A stretch of DNA of 64,000 nt from Streptomyces sp. XY006 (GTDB lineage: Bacteria; Actinomycetota; Actinomycetes; Streptomycetales; Streptomycetaceae), in NCBI RefSeq assembly GCF_002237655.1, contig NZ_NOKT01000020.1:62001-126000 (forward strand). Reading direction: 5' to 3'. Positions 33,808 to 42,203 of this stretch are shown piece after piece; within the stretch, counting starts at the first letter, position 1; each line of letters begins with the position of its first letter. The translations under genes and the position numbers were made by a program. The notes under the pieces were generated by a model. That model did not search any database, had not been told where the DNA came from, and saw only the letters and a program-made list of their open reading frames with translations.

Positions 33808-33923
33808 GCCGGCCCCGTTCAGAAGGGCAGGCCTCCTCAGCCGCGGCCGGAAGGGCAGGGGCCTCGTCAGCCCTGTTCAGGAAGGCAGGGGCCTCGTCAG
33901 CCCCCTTCAGAAGGGCAGGGGCC
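33808..33923. repeat. 30-bp tandem repeats overlapping the 3' end of the helicase gene
   Basis: Full units at 33834, 33864 and 33894 plus a partial one before. On the minus strand the unit GGCCCCTGCCCTTCTGAA... encodes the last residues and the TGA of the helicase; the copies continue past the stop. Confidence 0.88.
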
Positions 33924-35922
33924 TGGCGCGCACCACGTCCAGCCGGGTCACCGCCCGCGTCAGCACCACGTACAGCCGGTGCAGCCCCCGTTCCTCCGCC
34001 TCGGCGACGGCCGCCGGCTCCACGGCCACGACATGGTCGTACTCCAGGCCCTTGACCAGGCTCGCCGGCACCAGCGAGACCCGGGCGGCGGGTTCCTCCG
34101 GGCCCGCCGCCGCGATACCGGCCGCGTCCAGGGCCGCCCGCAGCCGGGCGACGTCCGCGTCCGCGGCGACGACCCCGACCGAGCCCTCCCGCCCGAGCGC
34201 GTCCCGTACGGCGTCCACGACCGCGGCGGGCACCGCGCCGGGGGCCGTCTCGCGCTCGCGCACCTCCCCGTCGCCGCGCATGGAACGGGCCTCGGGCACG
34301 TCGACGTCCAGCCGCCGCAGCAGGCGGTTGGCGAGTCCGACCACGGCCCGCGGCACCCGGAAACCCGTGGTGAGGGCGACCACGGCCGCGTTCGGTTTGC
34401 CCAGGTGGGCGAGGGTCTCGGGCCATGAGCGCGCCGCCCACGGCGTCGTCCCCTGCGCGAGGTCACCCAGCACCGTCAGGGAACCGAACCGGGCCCGGCG
34501 GGCGATGGCCCGGCACTCCATCGGCGACAGATCCTGCGCCTCGTCCACGACGACGTGCCCGTACCCCTCCGGGTGCTCGATCAGCCCGGCCACCTCGTCG
34601 AGCAGCACCAGATCGGCGGCCGACCAGCGGGCCGACTTCCACGACCGGGGCGGCCTCGCCCACAGCAGCGCCCGCTGCTCCCGGGGGTCGAGCACGCCGT
34701 CGGCGGCCGCCGCCAGCGCCGCCGCGTCACCGAGCAGGGAGGCGACGACCTCCTCGGGCCGCACCCGGGGCCAGACGGCGTCGAGGTACGCGGACACCGG
34801 CCGCGCCCGCTCCACGCGGCGCACCCAGGCGTTCGGGGGCGGCCCGGCCCGCCGCTCCACCTGCTCCAGCAGGCTGCGTACGATCCGCGCCCGCACCCGC
34901 TCCCGGCCGACCCCGTACGGCGGTTCCTCCTGCCGCACGTCCGACACGATCCGCTCCAGTTCCGCCTCCGGCACCCGCCAGCGGTACGACCCGTCCGGCA
35001 CGGCGAGCGGGCCGGCCCCCTCGGTGCGCACGCGCGCGTACAGCGCCCGCCGCAGCACCCGCGCCATCCGGGCGTCATGCTTGACGACGGCGGCGGAGTC
35101 GTCGTCGACGGCACGGACCGGCCAGTGGGCGATCTCCTCGGCGAGCGTCGACTGCCGCACGCCCGTCTCGCCGAGGGCCGGCAGCACCTCCGCGATGTAC
35201 GACAGGAACGTGCGGTTGGGCCCGAGGATCAGCAGACCGCCGCGCCGGATGCGCTGCGGGTGGGTGTAGAGCAGGTAGGCGGCCCGGTGCAGGCCGACGG
35301 CGGTCTTGCCGGTGCCGGGCGCGCCCTGCACGCACACCGACAGCGCCAGGTCACCGCGGACGAGGTCGTCCTGCTCCGGCTGGATGGTCGCGGCGATGTC
35401 CCGCATGGGCCCGACCCGCGGCCGTTCGATCTCCCGGGCGACGATCTCGCTGCTCCGGCTCTCCCCCGCCCCCAGGTGCTCGTCCTCCAGGCCGGTCAGG
35501 TCGGCGGAGTCGCCCCGGCTACCAGGCGCCCACCCGAACCGGCGGCGTACGGCCACGCCCTGCGGGTCCCGGGCGGAGGCCTGGTAGAAGGCGCGCGAGA
35601 CGGGTGCGCGCCAGTCGACGACGAGCGGCGGTTCGGCCGGGTGCTCGGAGATCCGCAGCCGCCCGATGTGCAACGCGCCCTGCTCCCCGCGCAGGGCGCC
35701 GAAGAACAAGGGCCCCTCGGGCAGTTCCCGCAGCGCCTTGGCCCGGCTGCGCAGCCGGTAGCCGAGGACCTCGGCGTCGGCGCCGGACGCGGAGACGTCC
35801 TCTCCGGCGACGACCTGGTCACCGGCGCCCTCGACCATGGCGGCGAGGGCGTCCCGGCAGCGGTCGTGATGGGCGCGTTCCCGGTCGAGGGCGGACTGCA
35901 GGGCGGGCTCGGTCGACGTCAT
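33907..35922 (-). CDS. HelD-type UvrD/Rep-like helicase
   Basis: 671 residues from the ATG at 35922. Walker A is VQGAPGTGKTAVGLHRAAYLL, Walker B VVVDEAQDLSPMECRA, then LGDLAQGTTPW and ALTTGFRVPRAVVGLANRLL; the N-terminal arm (residues 1-60) is coiled. These match actinobacterial HelD, which binds RNA polymerase and frees stalled or rifampicin-bound enzyme. No rifamycin-associated element is seen upstream. TACGCT lies 7 nt before the ATG. A TetR gene is 41 bp upstream on the same strand. Confidence 0.9.
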   Translation of the reverse strand: MTSTEPALQSALDRERAHHDRCRDALAAMVEGAGDQVVAGEDVSASGADAEVLGYRLRSRAKALRELPEGPLFFGALRGEQGALHIGRLRISEHPAEPPLVVDWRAPVSRAFYQASARDPQGVAVRRRFGWAPGSRGDSADLTGLEDEHLGAGESRSSEIVAREIERPRVGPMRDIAATIQPEQDDLVRGDLALSVCVQGAPGTGKTAVGLHRAAYLLYTHPQRIRRGGLLILGPNRTFLSYIAEVLPALGETGVRQSTLAEEIAHWPVRAVDDDSAAVVKHDARMARVLRRALYARVRTEGAGPLAVPDGSYRWRVPEAELERIVSDVRQEEPPYGVGRERVRARIVRSLLEQVERRAGPPPNAWVRRVERARPVSAYLDAVWPRVRPEEVVASLLGDAAALAAAADGVLDPREQRALLWARPPRSWKSARWSAADLVLLDEVAGLIEHPEGYGHVVVDEAQDLSPMECRAIARRARFGSLTVLGDLAQGTTPWAARSWPETLAHLGKPNAAVVALTTGFRVPRAVVGLANRLLRRLDVDVPEARSMRGDGEVRERETAPGAVPAAVVDAVRDALGREGSVGVVAADADVARLRAALDAAGIAAAGPEEPAARVSLVPASLVKGLEYDHVVAVEPAAVAEAEERGLHRLYVVLTRAVTRLDVVRARPLPF

Positions 35923-35929
35923 TCCACCG

Positions 35930-35935
35930 AGCGTA
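35930..35935 (-). promoter_or_regulatory. -10 box TACGCT, leaderless helicase gene
   Basis: TACGCT on the minus strand is 7 nt before the ATG at 35922. The AT-rich stretch upstream includes TAACCAAGTTA, a small inverted repeat that the TetR next door might use. Confidence 0.45.
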
Positions 35936-35963
35936 CCCAAAAAACGTAACCAAGTTAAATCTC

Positions 35964-36590
35964 TTACTCGGTTCCACTTCTCTCGCGGTCCGCCGGCCAC
36001 CCGGCCGCCAGCCGGCCGAAGGCCCGCTCCGCCGCCGCCACCGCGTCGGGCCGCACGTCCGCCACCCGCTCCCCGGCCGCGATCCGCCGCCAGTTCTCCA
36101 GCGCGAGGACCCGCAGCACGGCCATGACCTGCCCGGCCGCGAGCCGCGCGTCGAGATCACCCCCGAGCACCTCGGCGAGCGCGGCCTCGGACCGCTCCTG
36201 GTGCGTGTGCGCCCGGGCGACCAGCGAGGGCGTCCCGTAGAGCAGGGCGTGGAAGGCGAGCACCTGGGGGTCGTCGTTGAGCCCGGTCACCGGGTCGGAC
36301 CGCTCCAGCCCGGCCAGGAAGTGCCGCCGCAGCGCCTGAACGGGCGGCTCCCCGGACTCCGCCACCACCCGCGCGGCCTCCCCCTCGTGATCGGCGATCC
36401 GGTAGAGCACCAGATCCTCCTTCGCCGGGAAGTACCGGAACAGCGTCGGCTTGGAGATCTCGGCAGCCGCCGCCACCTCCGCGACGGACACCGCGTCGAA
36501 CCCCTTCTCCAGAAAGAGCCGGACGGCGATGTCCGACACGGTCGCGTACATCCGCTGCTTCTTGCGCTCACGCAGGCCGGGGTGGGTCAT
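35964..36590 (-). CDS. TetR-family regulator
   Basis: 208 residues. The helix-turn-helix is near the N-terminus: TVSDIAVRLFLEKGFDAVSV and EVAAAAEISKPTLFRYFPAKEDL. The C-terminal domain is the common MftR-like TetR type (ALLYGTPSLVARAHTHQERSE). It lies 41 bp upstream of the helicase gene in the same direction; the target is unknown. Confidence 0.9.
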   Translation of the reverse strand: MTHPGLRERKKQRMYATVSDIAVRLFLEKGFDAVSVAEVAAAAEISKPTLFRYFPAKEDLVLYRIADHEGEAARVVAESGEPPVQALRRHFLAGLERSDPVTGLNDDPQVLAFHALLYGTPSLVARAHTHQERSEAALAEVLGGDLDARLAAGQVMAVLRVLALENWRRIAAGERVADVRPDAVAAAERAFGRLAAGWPADRERSGTE

Positions 36591-36630
36591 GGGGGGAGCC
36601 TACGCAGTGCCCCGGCCGCCCGGTCCGCGG

Positions 36631-38811
36631 CTAGGCGAGGGCGCGGGCGAGGTACGGGTTCGCCAGCGAGCGGGCCGGGAGGCCGAGGGAGGCGGTGGCG
36701 GCGGCCAGGGTCATGGCGTACGAGTCGACGGCCCGGCGGACGTTGGGCGCGTCCAGGCCGGAGCCGGTGACCAGCCGGTCGAGGTCGACGTAGGCGGAGC
36801 GGACGATCTCGACCCACCGGTAGACCCGCCAGTCCTTGCGCCAGTCCCGGGTGTACTCGGCGGAGAGCGTGTTCTCCCACTGCCGCAGCATGCGCTCCCT
36901 GATCTCCGGCCTGGTCGGCGTGAGGTGGATGTGCCGGACCAGGTCGTACAGCGGATCGCCGACCATCGCCATCTCCCAGTCGATGATGGTGAGGGCCAGA
37001 TGGTCGCGCTGGGAGTGGCGGACGAGATTCCAGGGGTTGAGGTCCCCGTGCAGCAGCGCGTGCCGGCGCGGGGTGACGCGGTGCCGGGCGAGGATCTCGC
37101 TCAGCCGGTCGGCGTCCGGCAGCCCCAGCGCCTTCGCCACCTGCTGCGACTCCCGGGGCAGTCCCCGCACCAGGGCGACCAGTTGCTGGCTGAGCCAGGT
37201 GTAGAAGTCCCACGGCCCGGTGAGCGGGTCGAGTCCGGCGTGGTCGACCCGGGTCAGCTGCCCGAGCTGGTAGATCAGCCCGTCGGCCTCGTGCGGCAGC
37301 AGGCCGTTCACCGGGTGGCTCGGGGGCCGGTCACTGTGCAGCGGCCCGGCGTAGGTGTGGATGGCGAAGGCGTCCCCGCCGTGGCTCCGGCCCAGCGCCA
37401 GCACCCGGGGTGCCGTCACGTCCACCTCGGAGCGGGCGATGGCGCGCAGCACCGCGTGCTCGCTGAGGTGGCTCGGCTCCCGGCGGCAGAACGAGGGGAT
37501 CCGGCGCCGTACCACCACCGGGACGTCGATGTGCGGCACGCGGACCACGGAGTTGAGGTGGGCGGTACCCCGGAAGACCCGGCCGGCCGGGGTCATCCCC
37601 TCCGCGACCAGGGCGTCGCGGACGGCCGAGTGCGGGAAGTCGGGCTGTTCCGGGACCCGCTTGTCGGGGGTCCAGGTGAGCGGCGGGACCGGGCGGAAGC
37701 CGGTGGGCCGCCGGTGCCGGGACTCCCGCCGGCGCAGCAGCACCCGCTCGATCTCCGTCCCGCTCGGCACCCGGGCGAGCCCGAGCGGCTCGGCGGCGGC
37801 CTCCAGCGCCCGGTGGACGGCGGCCGTGGCCTCCGTCAGACTCCGGTCGTCGAGCCGGTCGTCCAGCGCCCGGGCGGCCCGCATCACGTCCGCGTACAGC
37901 GACTGGGCCCGCTCGAAGGCGACGTAGTGGCGCAGGTCCCTGGTCAGGCCGTTGACCGCCGAGGGCCGCAGCTCCTCCATGGCTCCGGCCCAGGCGTCCC
38001 GCACCTCGTCCCACTGGGAGACGGGGTAGCGCATCCGGACCAGGTGGGTGGCGAGTTCGTGCAACGGGTCGCCGTAGGTGGCGAGCTCCCAGTCCACGAC
38101 CGCGACGGACCGGCCGTCGGTGGACACGATGAGGTTGTCGCGGTGCAGGTCGGTGTGGAGCAGGGTGTACGGCCGCCGTGCCATGGCGGGGATCCGCTCG
38201 GCCAGGCGCGTCAGCGCGTCGGCGGGCACTCCGAGCGCCTCGAACAGCCCTCCGAACTCGGGCCAGTTGGGCTGCCGGATCTGCCGGTCGGCCAGGTGGG
38301 CCAGGGTGCGCAGGAACCCCCGGCTGCCCGTGTCGCCGCCGGGTCGTACGCCCGGCAGGAGCGGCAGGGACTCCCTGCGGACCTGCGACATACGGGCGAC
38401 CGTCCGCATGAGCGACGCGACGAGGGGGCGGGCGACGGGTGCGCCGTCGCTGTGGAGGCTCGACAACGGGACGCCCTCCACATAGCTGTGGACCGCCGAA
38501 CCGTTCTGCCTGGCGAGACACTCGGGGGCCCGGGGCAGCACGCCGCCGATGGCGCGCAGCACATCGGGCTCCCTCCAGGTCCGGATCACCACGGGCAGCA
38601 CGTTCAGGGCCCGTTCGCGCACTATCGCCGGGGTGCCGGCCTCACGCCTCACGAACTGGGCCATGGGCTCGGTCAGGGGCAGGACGAAGTTCCGGTTGTG
38701 ATGGCCGTCGTACATCACGCCGTCTGTCTTCGCCCGCCGCACGAACTCCCCGTAAGGATCGTGCGCGGGGGCCCTCCCGGGAAAAGGAGGGGAAACCGGC
38801 TGCGGAGGCAC
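36631..38811 (-). CDS. Tandem two-domain aminoglycoside phosphotransferase-like kinase
   Basis: 726 residues with two APH folds. The first has LLHTDLHRDNLIV (catalytic HxDxxxxN) and VVDWELATYGDP; the second has LLHGDLNPWNLV and IIDWEMAMVGDP. Both keep the catalytic Asp, the Asn and the metal-binding Asp. Single APH proteins are about 270-330 residues, so this is a fused pair. Substrate unknown: homologues phosphorylate small metabolites, not only drugs. GTG at 38811 has AGGAG 6 nt upstream. Confidence 0.85.
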   Translation of the reverse strand: MPPQPVSPPFPGRAPAHDPYGEFVRRAKTDGVMYDGHHNRNFVLPLTEPMAQFVRREAGTPAIVRERALNVLPVVIRTWREPDVLRAIGGVLPRAPECLARQNGSAVHSYVEGVPLSSLHSDGAPVARPLVASLMRTVARMSQVRRESLPLLPGVRPGGDTGSRGFLRTLAHLADRQIRQPNWPEFGGLFEALGVPADALTRLAERIPAMARRPYTLLHTDLHRDNLIVSTDGRSVAVVDWELATYGDPLHELATHLVRMRYPVSQWDEVRDAWAGAMEELRPSAVNGLTRDLRHYVAFERAQSLYADVMRAARALDDRLDDRSLTEATAAVHRALEAAAEPLGLARVPSGTEIERVLLRRRESRHRRPTGFRPVPPLTWTPDKRVPEQPDFPHSAVRDALVAEGMTPAGRVFRGTAHLNSVVRVPHIDVPVVVRRRIPSFCRREPSHLSEHAVLRAIARSEVDVTAPRVLALGRSHGGDAFAIHTYAGPLHSDRPPSHPVNGLLPHEADGLIYQLGQLTRVDHAGLDPLTGPWDFYTWLSQQLVALVRGLPRESQQVAKALGLPDADRLSEILARHRVTPRRHALLHGDLNPWNLVRHSQRDHLALTIIDWEMAMVGDPLYDLVRHIHLTPTRPEIRERMLRQWENTLSAEYTRDWRKDWRVYRWVEIVRSAYVDLDRLVTGSGLDAPNVRRAVDSYAMTLAAATASLGLPARSLANPYLARALA

Positions 38812-38907
38812 CGGCGCTCCTGGATCAAAGTGCGAAGCTCTGGAAAGTGTTGCAGAGCCTAGCGCCGCCCCGATGCCCGCACGACTCGAGTCTTGCGATC
38901 GGTGGTC

Positions 38908-39807
38908 TCAATGAGGTAACCGCGAAGGCTGACGGACCTCGTCGTCCCGCGCCAGCTGTGTCCACAGGGAGTCGAACCACTCCTGCTGGCTGCGGACGAA
39001 GGACGACCCGGGAGAGGCCTCGTCCCCGTCCTTGACGTGGTATGTCAGGGTCGCTTCTATGCCGAGCACGTCGAGTGCCTCGATCTCCTCGTCGGTGTCG
39101 TCGAGCAGGATGCTGCGTTCGATCAGCGTGTACGGGCCGAACAGCGCCTCTTCACCGCGGGCCAGGTAGAGCTTGAAGGTGGGTGTCAGAGGAACTCGGC
39201 GCACCCGCACTTCGACGAACGGCACACAGGCCCCCTCGCGGAGGTCGTGCAGGGTGCGCTTCAGGCTCCCCACGTGCTCGCGGGTGATCCGGTGCAGCCG
39301 CGACTGGGCCCGGCCGTCCGCGGGGTTCGCCTTGCTTCGCGGGTACGGCAGTTCCAATTCCTCATCGGGCACCATCATGCGCAGGGTGATGCGCTCCGGA
39401 CTCAGATCTCCCGCACGAATGCGTTCCGCCTGCAGCCTGATGTGCGCATCGAGAGTCTCGGACGTGAGGGTGTACACGTCGAGCACGACCTCGGGCCGCT
39501 CGAATGCCCGCCCGATGAAGGACGCCAACGTGTGAGTTCGGCCCCGCGTGTCCGCCATGGTCAGTTCCACACGCCCCAGAACCGTGGAGGCGCTCCCCTG
39601 CCGGGACTCGATCAGCCCTTCGTCGCTCAGCACCTTCAGCGCTCGCTGCACGGTGTCCCGTGCCACGCCGAACCGGGATGCGAGCTCTCGCTGCGGTGGC
39701 AGGTGGGCGCCCGGCGGATAGGTGCCGTCGGCCATGGCTGACCGCAGAGCCTTCAGGACCCGCTCCTGCGCCCTGCCCGGCACACCTGCGTGACTGTCCT
39801 CACTCAC
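38908..39807 (-). CDS. GntR-family regulator, DevA-like paralogue 1
   Basis: 299 residues from GTG 39807. The winged helix is at about 10-75 (GAHLPPQRELASRFGVARDTVQRALKVL). The C-terminal domain is like that of DevA, including VRRVPLTPTFKLYLARGEEALFGPYTL. TACGTT is 6 nt before the GTG, so it is leaderless; the longer frame would lack an RBS and be non-coding-like. It is divergent from a 64-residue membrane protein. Confidence 0.88.
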   Translation of the reverse strand: MSEDSHAGVPGRAQERVLKALRSAMADGTYPPGAHLPPQRELASRFGVARDTVQRALKVLSDEGLIESRQGSASTVLGRVELTMADTRGRTHTLASFIGRAFERPEVVLDVYTLTSETLDAHIRLQAERIRAGDLSPERITLRMMVPDEELELPYPRSKANPADGRAQSRLHRITREHVGSLKRTLHDLREGACVPFVEVRVRRVPLTPTFKLYLARGEEALFGPYTLIERSILLDDTDEEIEALDVLGIEATLTYHVKDGDEASPGSSFVRSQQEWFDSLWTQLARDDEVRQPSRLPH

Positions 39808-39862
39808 ATGCCGAACGTACCGCTTCGCACTGTCGAGCAAACCACTTTCCACCCGATTTTCA

Positions 39863-39874
39863 GTCCAATTGGAC
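39863..39874. promoter_or_regulatory. Perfect palindrome in the GntR-1 promoter region
   Basis: GTCCAATTGGAC is a 12-bp perfect palindrome. Further GTCCA words lie at about 39924 (CAGTCCAATAG) and 39936 (AGTCCAGTTGG), between the GntR gene and the divergent membrane-protein gene. Confidence 0.7.
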
Positions 39875-39977
39875 GGCTCGTTAAGGGATCTATCGGTCCG
39901 GGAACAACAAATGTGAGTCAACCAGTCCAATAGCAGTCCAGTTGGCTGCGCATGGCTGGTCCACACGGGGAGGGCAG

Positions 39978-40172
39978 ATGATCGGTATGCGAGTGGGAGG
40001 GGTGGTCGTCCAGTTCGCCATCTCACAGGCGGTGGAGGTGTTCTACGGCCCGATGGGCGTGGCACTCCTGGTCACGGGAGCGACGCTGATCCTGCTGCGC
40101 CTGTACGTACGGCGGGTGCACCTGTACTGGTGGGTGCTCCTCTTCTTCACCGTGCTGATGATGCAGGGCTGA
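39978..40172 (+). CDS. 64-residue membrane protein (YGPxG type)
   Basis: The ATG at 39978 has GGGGAGGG just upstream. Two hydrophobic stretches (about 6-36 and 45-62) suggest one or two membrane helices. It shares the pattern Q-x-V/L-x6-YGP-x-G followed by a hydrophobic run with the 62-residue protein at 41977. Divergent from GntR-1 and convergent with devB (15 bp apart). Function unknown. Confidence 0.75.
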   Translation: MIGMRVGGVVVQFAISQAVEVFYGPMGVALLVTGATLILLRLYVRRVHLYWWVLLFFTVLMMQG

Positions 40173-40187
40173 CACCTCGGCAGCGGT

Positions 40188-40925
40188 TCAGGGCGTGCCC
40201 TTCAACGCGTGCAGTACGTCCTCCAGGGAACCGACGATGTGGGCCGGGTCGACTCCCGCGGCGACCAGCAGGTCCCGCTTCTGCTGGTTGCGGGCGTAGC
40301 CGAGGAACGGGACGCCCAGGGCCCGGGCCGCCTGGTAGTCCGTCCCGGCGTCGCCCAGCATCAGGGCCTGCGACGGCTGCGCGTCCAGGGACTCCAGGGC
40401 CAGGGAGAGGCAGTGGGGGTCGGGTTTCATCCGGGCGAGATTCTCGGTGCGCCCGAAGATGTGGGGGAAGCAGCCCGTGAGCTGCCGGCTCTCCACATAA
40501 GCAGCCGCGGCGCGGGCGGAGTTGTTCGTGGTGATGGCGAAACGGGCACCCAGCGCCGACCACGTCCTGATGAGCGGGTCCGCGTACGGCGTGGGAAACG
40601 CCCGGGGGACCGCCGTGAGCTCCTGCTCGGTCAGCCACCCCTCCAGCCGGGCGATCGGAGCGCTGTCGGCATGGCGCTGGGCGACCAGGAGCAGCACGGC
40701 CTGCGGGTCGGGATCGAAACGTTCCTTCTCATTGAGGAGCTCGTCCAGCCCGAGCCGCTGCAGCTCCTTCACGAGGTCCCGCGCCACCCCGTTGGCCGGA
40801 TGGCCCGCGAACAGCCGGCAGATCGGTCCGTCCAGGTCCCACAGGACGTAACGGACCGGAGCGAGCAGTTTCCGCAGTTCTTCGGTTGGCGTCACCGCAC
40901 CAGTCTGCGTCGTATCAGAAGTCAC
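40188..40925 (-). CDS. devB: DevB, HAD-superfamily phosphatase
   Basis: 245 residues. HAD motifs: YVLWDLDGPICRLF (I), AITTNNSARA (II), RMKPDPHCL (III Lys) and ALMLGDAGTDYQAA (IV), the phosphoglycolate phosphatase-like type. Start GTG 40925 overlaps the devA stop (TAGTG), so the two are translationally coupled. In S. coelicolor devB is co-transcribed with devA and affects colony development. Substrate unknown. Confidence 0.9.
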   Translation of the reverse strand: MTSDTTQTGAVTPTEELRKLLAPVRYVLWDLDGPICRLFAGHPANGVARDLVKELQRLGLDELLNEKERFDPDPQAVLLLVAQRHADSAPIARLEGWLTEQELTAVPRAFPTPYADPLIRTWSALGARFAITTNNSARAAAAYVESRQLTGCFPHIFGRTENLARMKPDPHCLSLALESLDAQPSQALMLGDAGTDYQAARALGVPFLGYARNQQKRDLLVAAGVDPAHIVGSLEDVLHALKGTP

Positions 40926-41806
40926 TAGGAGAGTGTCAGGTCCGTCGTGATGGTTTCCCAGAGGGCGTCGAACCACTTCTGGGATTCCTCCACGAACGCC
41001 GCGTCCCGGCGACCCGCCCGCTTCAGGAAGGAGAAGAGCAGGGACTGCGAGCCGAGGACGTCGTACATGTCGAGCGCACGGCCGCCCCACTCCTCCTCGC
41101 GTCGGGTCAGCATGTAGTAGCCGATCAGCGCTTCTTGCTCGTTGAGGAGGTACAGCTTGACCGGCGGAGTGAAGGGCAGTGCCCGGAACCGCACCCGTAC
41201 GTCCATGCCGTGCGTGGCGCGGAGCGTCAGCAGGTTGTGCTCCAGGACCCTCAGCTGGGCGTTGCGCATCTCCAGCCAGCGTTGGTGCACCGCGTCGTCC
41301 GCGCCCTGTTCCTCCACGAGACGCGGGAAGGCCAGGTTGATGTCCCGGGACGGGAGCAGGACCCGCAGGTCGATCGAGGCGGGGCGGCTGCGGCCCTCGT
41401 GGATCCGCCGCAACGGCTCCCCCAACGCCACCATCAGCGTCTCCGACGTGTGGCAGACCACGTCCACCTGGACCGCCGTCGCCGAGAACGCCTCCATCAG
41501 GCGGGGGGCCAGGCCGACCATCGTCGGCTGGGGCTCGTCGCGGGCCGGGGCGGGGACGGCGATGCGTGGGGGGCTGCCCTTGGAGACGTTGGTGAGGAGG
41601 CCGTCCTCCTGGAGTACGCGCAGGGCCTGGCGGACGGTGCCGCGCTCCACGCCGAACCGCTCCGCGAGTTCGGCCTGGGTGGGCAGCCGGTCGCCCGGCC
41701 TGAGCTCGCCGGCGCGGATGCGTTCCCGCAGGTCGTCGGCGATCTCCTGGGGCGAGAGCCTTCTGCTGCCGTTCACTGCCACGTTCTCCGTCACGTCCTC
41801 CGCCAC
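40925..41806 (-). CDS. devA: DevA, GntR-family developmental regulator
   Basis: 293 residues. Winged helix at about 17-80 (GDRLPTQAELAERFGVERGTV, then RQALRVLQEDGLLTNVSKGS), followed by the Dev-type effector domain (SRDINLAFPRLVEEQGADDA, LPFTPPVKLYLLNEQEALIGYYMLTRR). In S. coelicolor DevA is needed for normal aerial growth. Start GTG 41806 has AAGGA only 3 nt upstream; a better leaderless GTG at 41832 is out of frame (see the uORF). The gene is autoregulated in the known case. Confidence 0.92.
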   Translation of the reverse strand: MAEDVTENVAVNGSRRLSPQEIADDLRERIRAGELRPGDRLPTQAELAERFGVERGTVRQALRVLQEDGLLTNVSKGSPPRIAVPAPARDEPQPTMVGLAPRLMEAFSATAVQVDVVCHTSETLMVALGEPLRRIHEGRSRPASIDLRVLLPSRDINLAFPRLVEEQGADDAVHQRWLEMRNAQLRVLEHNLLTLRATHGMDVRVRFRALPFTPPVKLYLLNEQEALIGYYMLTRREEEWGGRALDMYDVLGSQSLLFSFLKRAGRRDAAFVEESQKWFDALWETITTDLTLS

Positions 41807-41832
41807 GTCCTTGCCACGCTCTCCGGGGTCAC
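41791..41832 (-). other. Putative 13-codon leaderless upstream ORF overlapping devA start
   Basis: GTG 41832 is 6 nt after TAGCGT (41844-41839) and opens VTPESVARTWRRT then TGA, overlapping the first devA codons in another frame. In the paralogue at 43106 the same TAGCGT-N6-GTG is the real gene start; one extra G after the GTG would put this start in frame with devA. Confidence 0.5.
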
Positions 41833-41844
41833 GACCAAACGCTA

Positions 41845-41947
41845 CAACTCTGATCCATCTAGCGGGAGTTGTTTGAAAGTTGTTTATGACTAGCGGCCAA
41901 GTGGGGACAACTTAATCAGAGTTGGTTGCCAACTTCTTGGAGTTGGC
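41845..41947. promoter_or_regulatory. Cluster of AAGTTG/CAACTT repeats between devA and the divergent small gene
   Basis: A perfect 10-bp inverted pair, CAACTCTGAT (41845) and ATCAGAGTTG (41915); two AGTTGTTT words 11 bp apart (41867, 41878); and a palindrome GCCAAC-N8-GTTGGC (41928-41947). The density suits a DevA operator region serving both directions. Confidence 0.7.
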
Positions 41948-41976
41948 GGAAGTTTTGCTTCCGAAGGGGGAATCCG

Positions 41977-42165
41977 ATGCCTGCCCTCGCTCTCCTCTCC
42001 GCCGCCTTCGTCGTCGCCTTCGAGCAGCTCGTGCAGTGGAAGTACGGCCCGGCCGGCATCGTCGGCCTGCTCCTTCTCACCGTGGGCCTCAAGGCCAAGA
42101 GCCCGGCCGTCAGCTCCGTGGGGGCCGTCGTCCTCGCGCTGCTGATGACGGGACCCGCCCGATGA
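41977..42165 (+). CDS. 62-residue membrane protein (YGPxG type)
   Basis: The ATG at 41977 follows AAGGGGGA. Hydrophobic stretches lie at about 3-16, 25-35 and 43-57. Shares QLVQWKYGPAGIVGLLLL with the pattern seen in the 64-residue protein at 39978. Divergent from devA and convergent with the next GntR gene. Function unknown; a membrane partner of the Dev module is possible. Confidence 0.75.
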   Translation: MPALALLSAAFVVAFEQLVQWKYGPAGIVGLLLLTVGLKAKSPAVSSVGAVVLALLMTGPAR

Positions 42166-42203
42166 GTCACCGCGCCTGCCCGGATCAACCACCGTGGGAG
42201 ACC

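Noticed and set aside
35923..35963. Rifamycin-associated element before the HelD-type gene
   Set aside because: No GGGGCTTGCGGCAAGGCCC-like inverted repeat is present, so rifampicin-induced HelR cannot be claimed.
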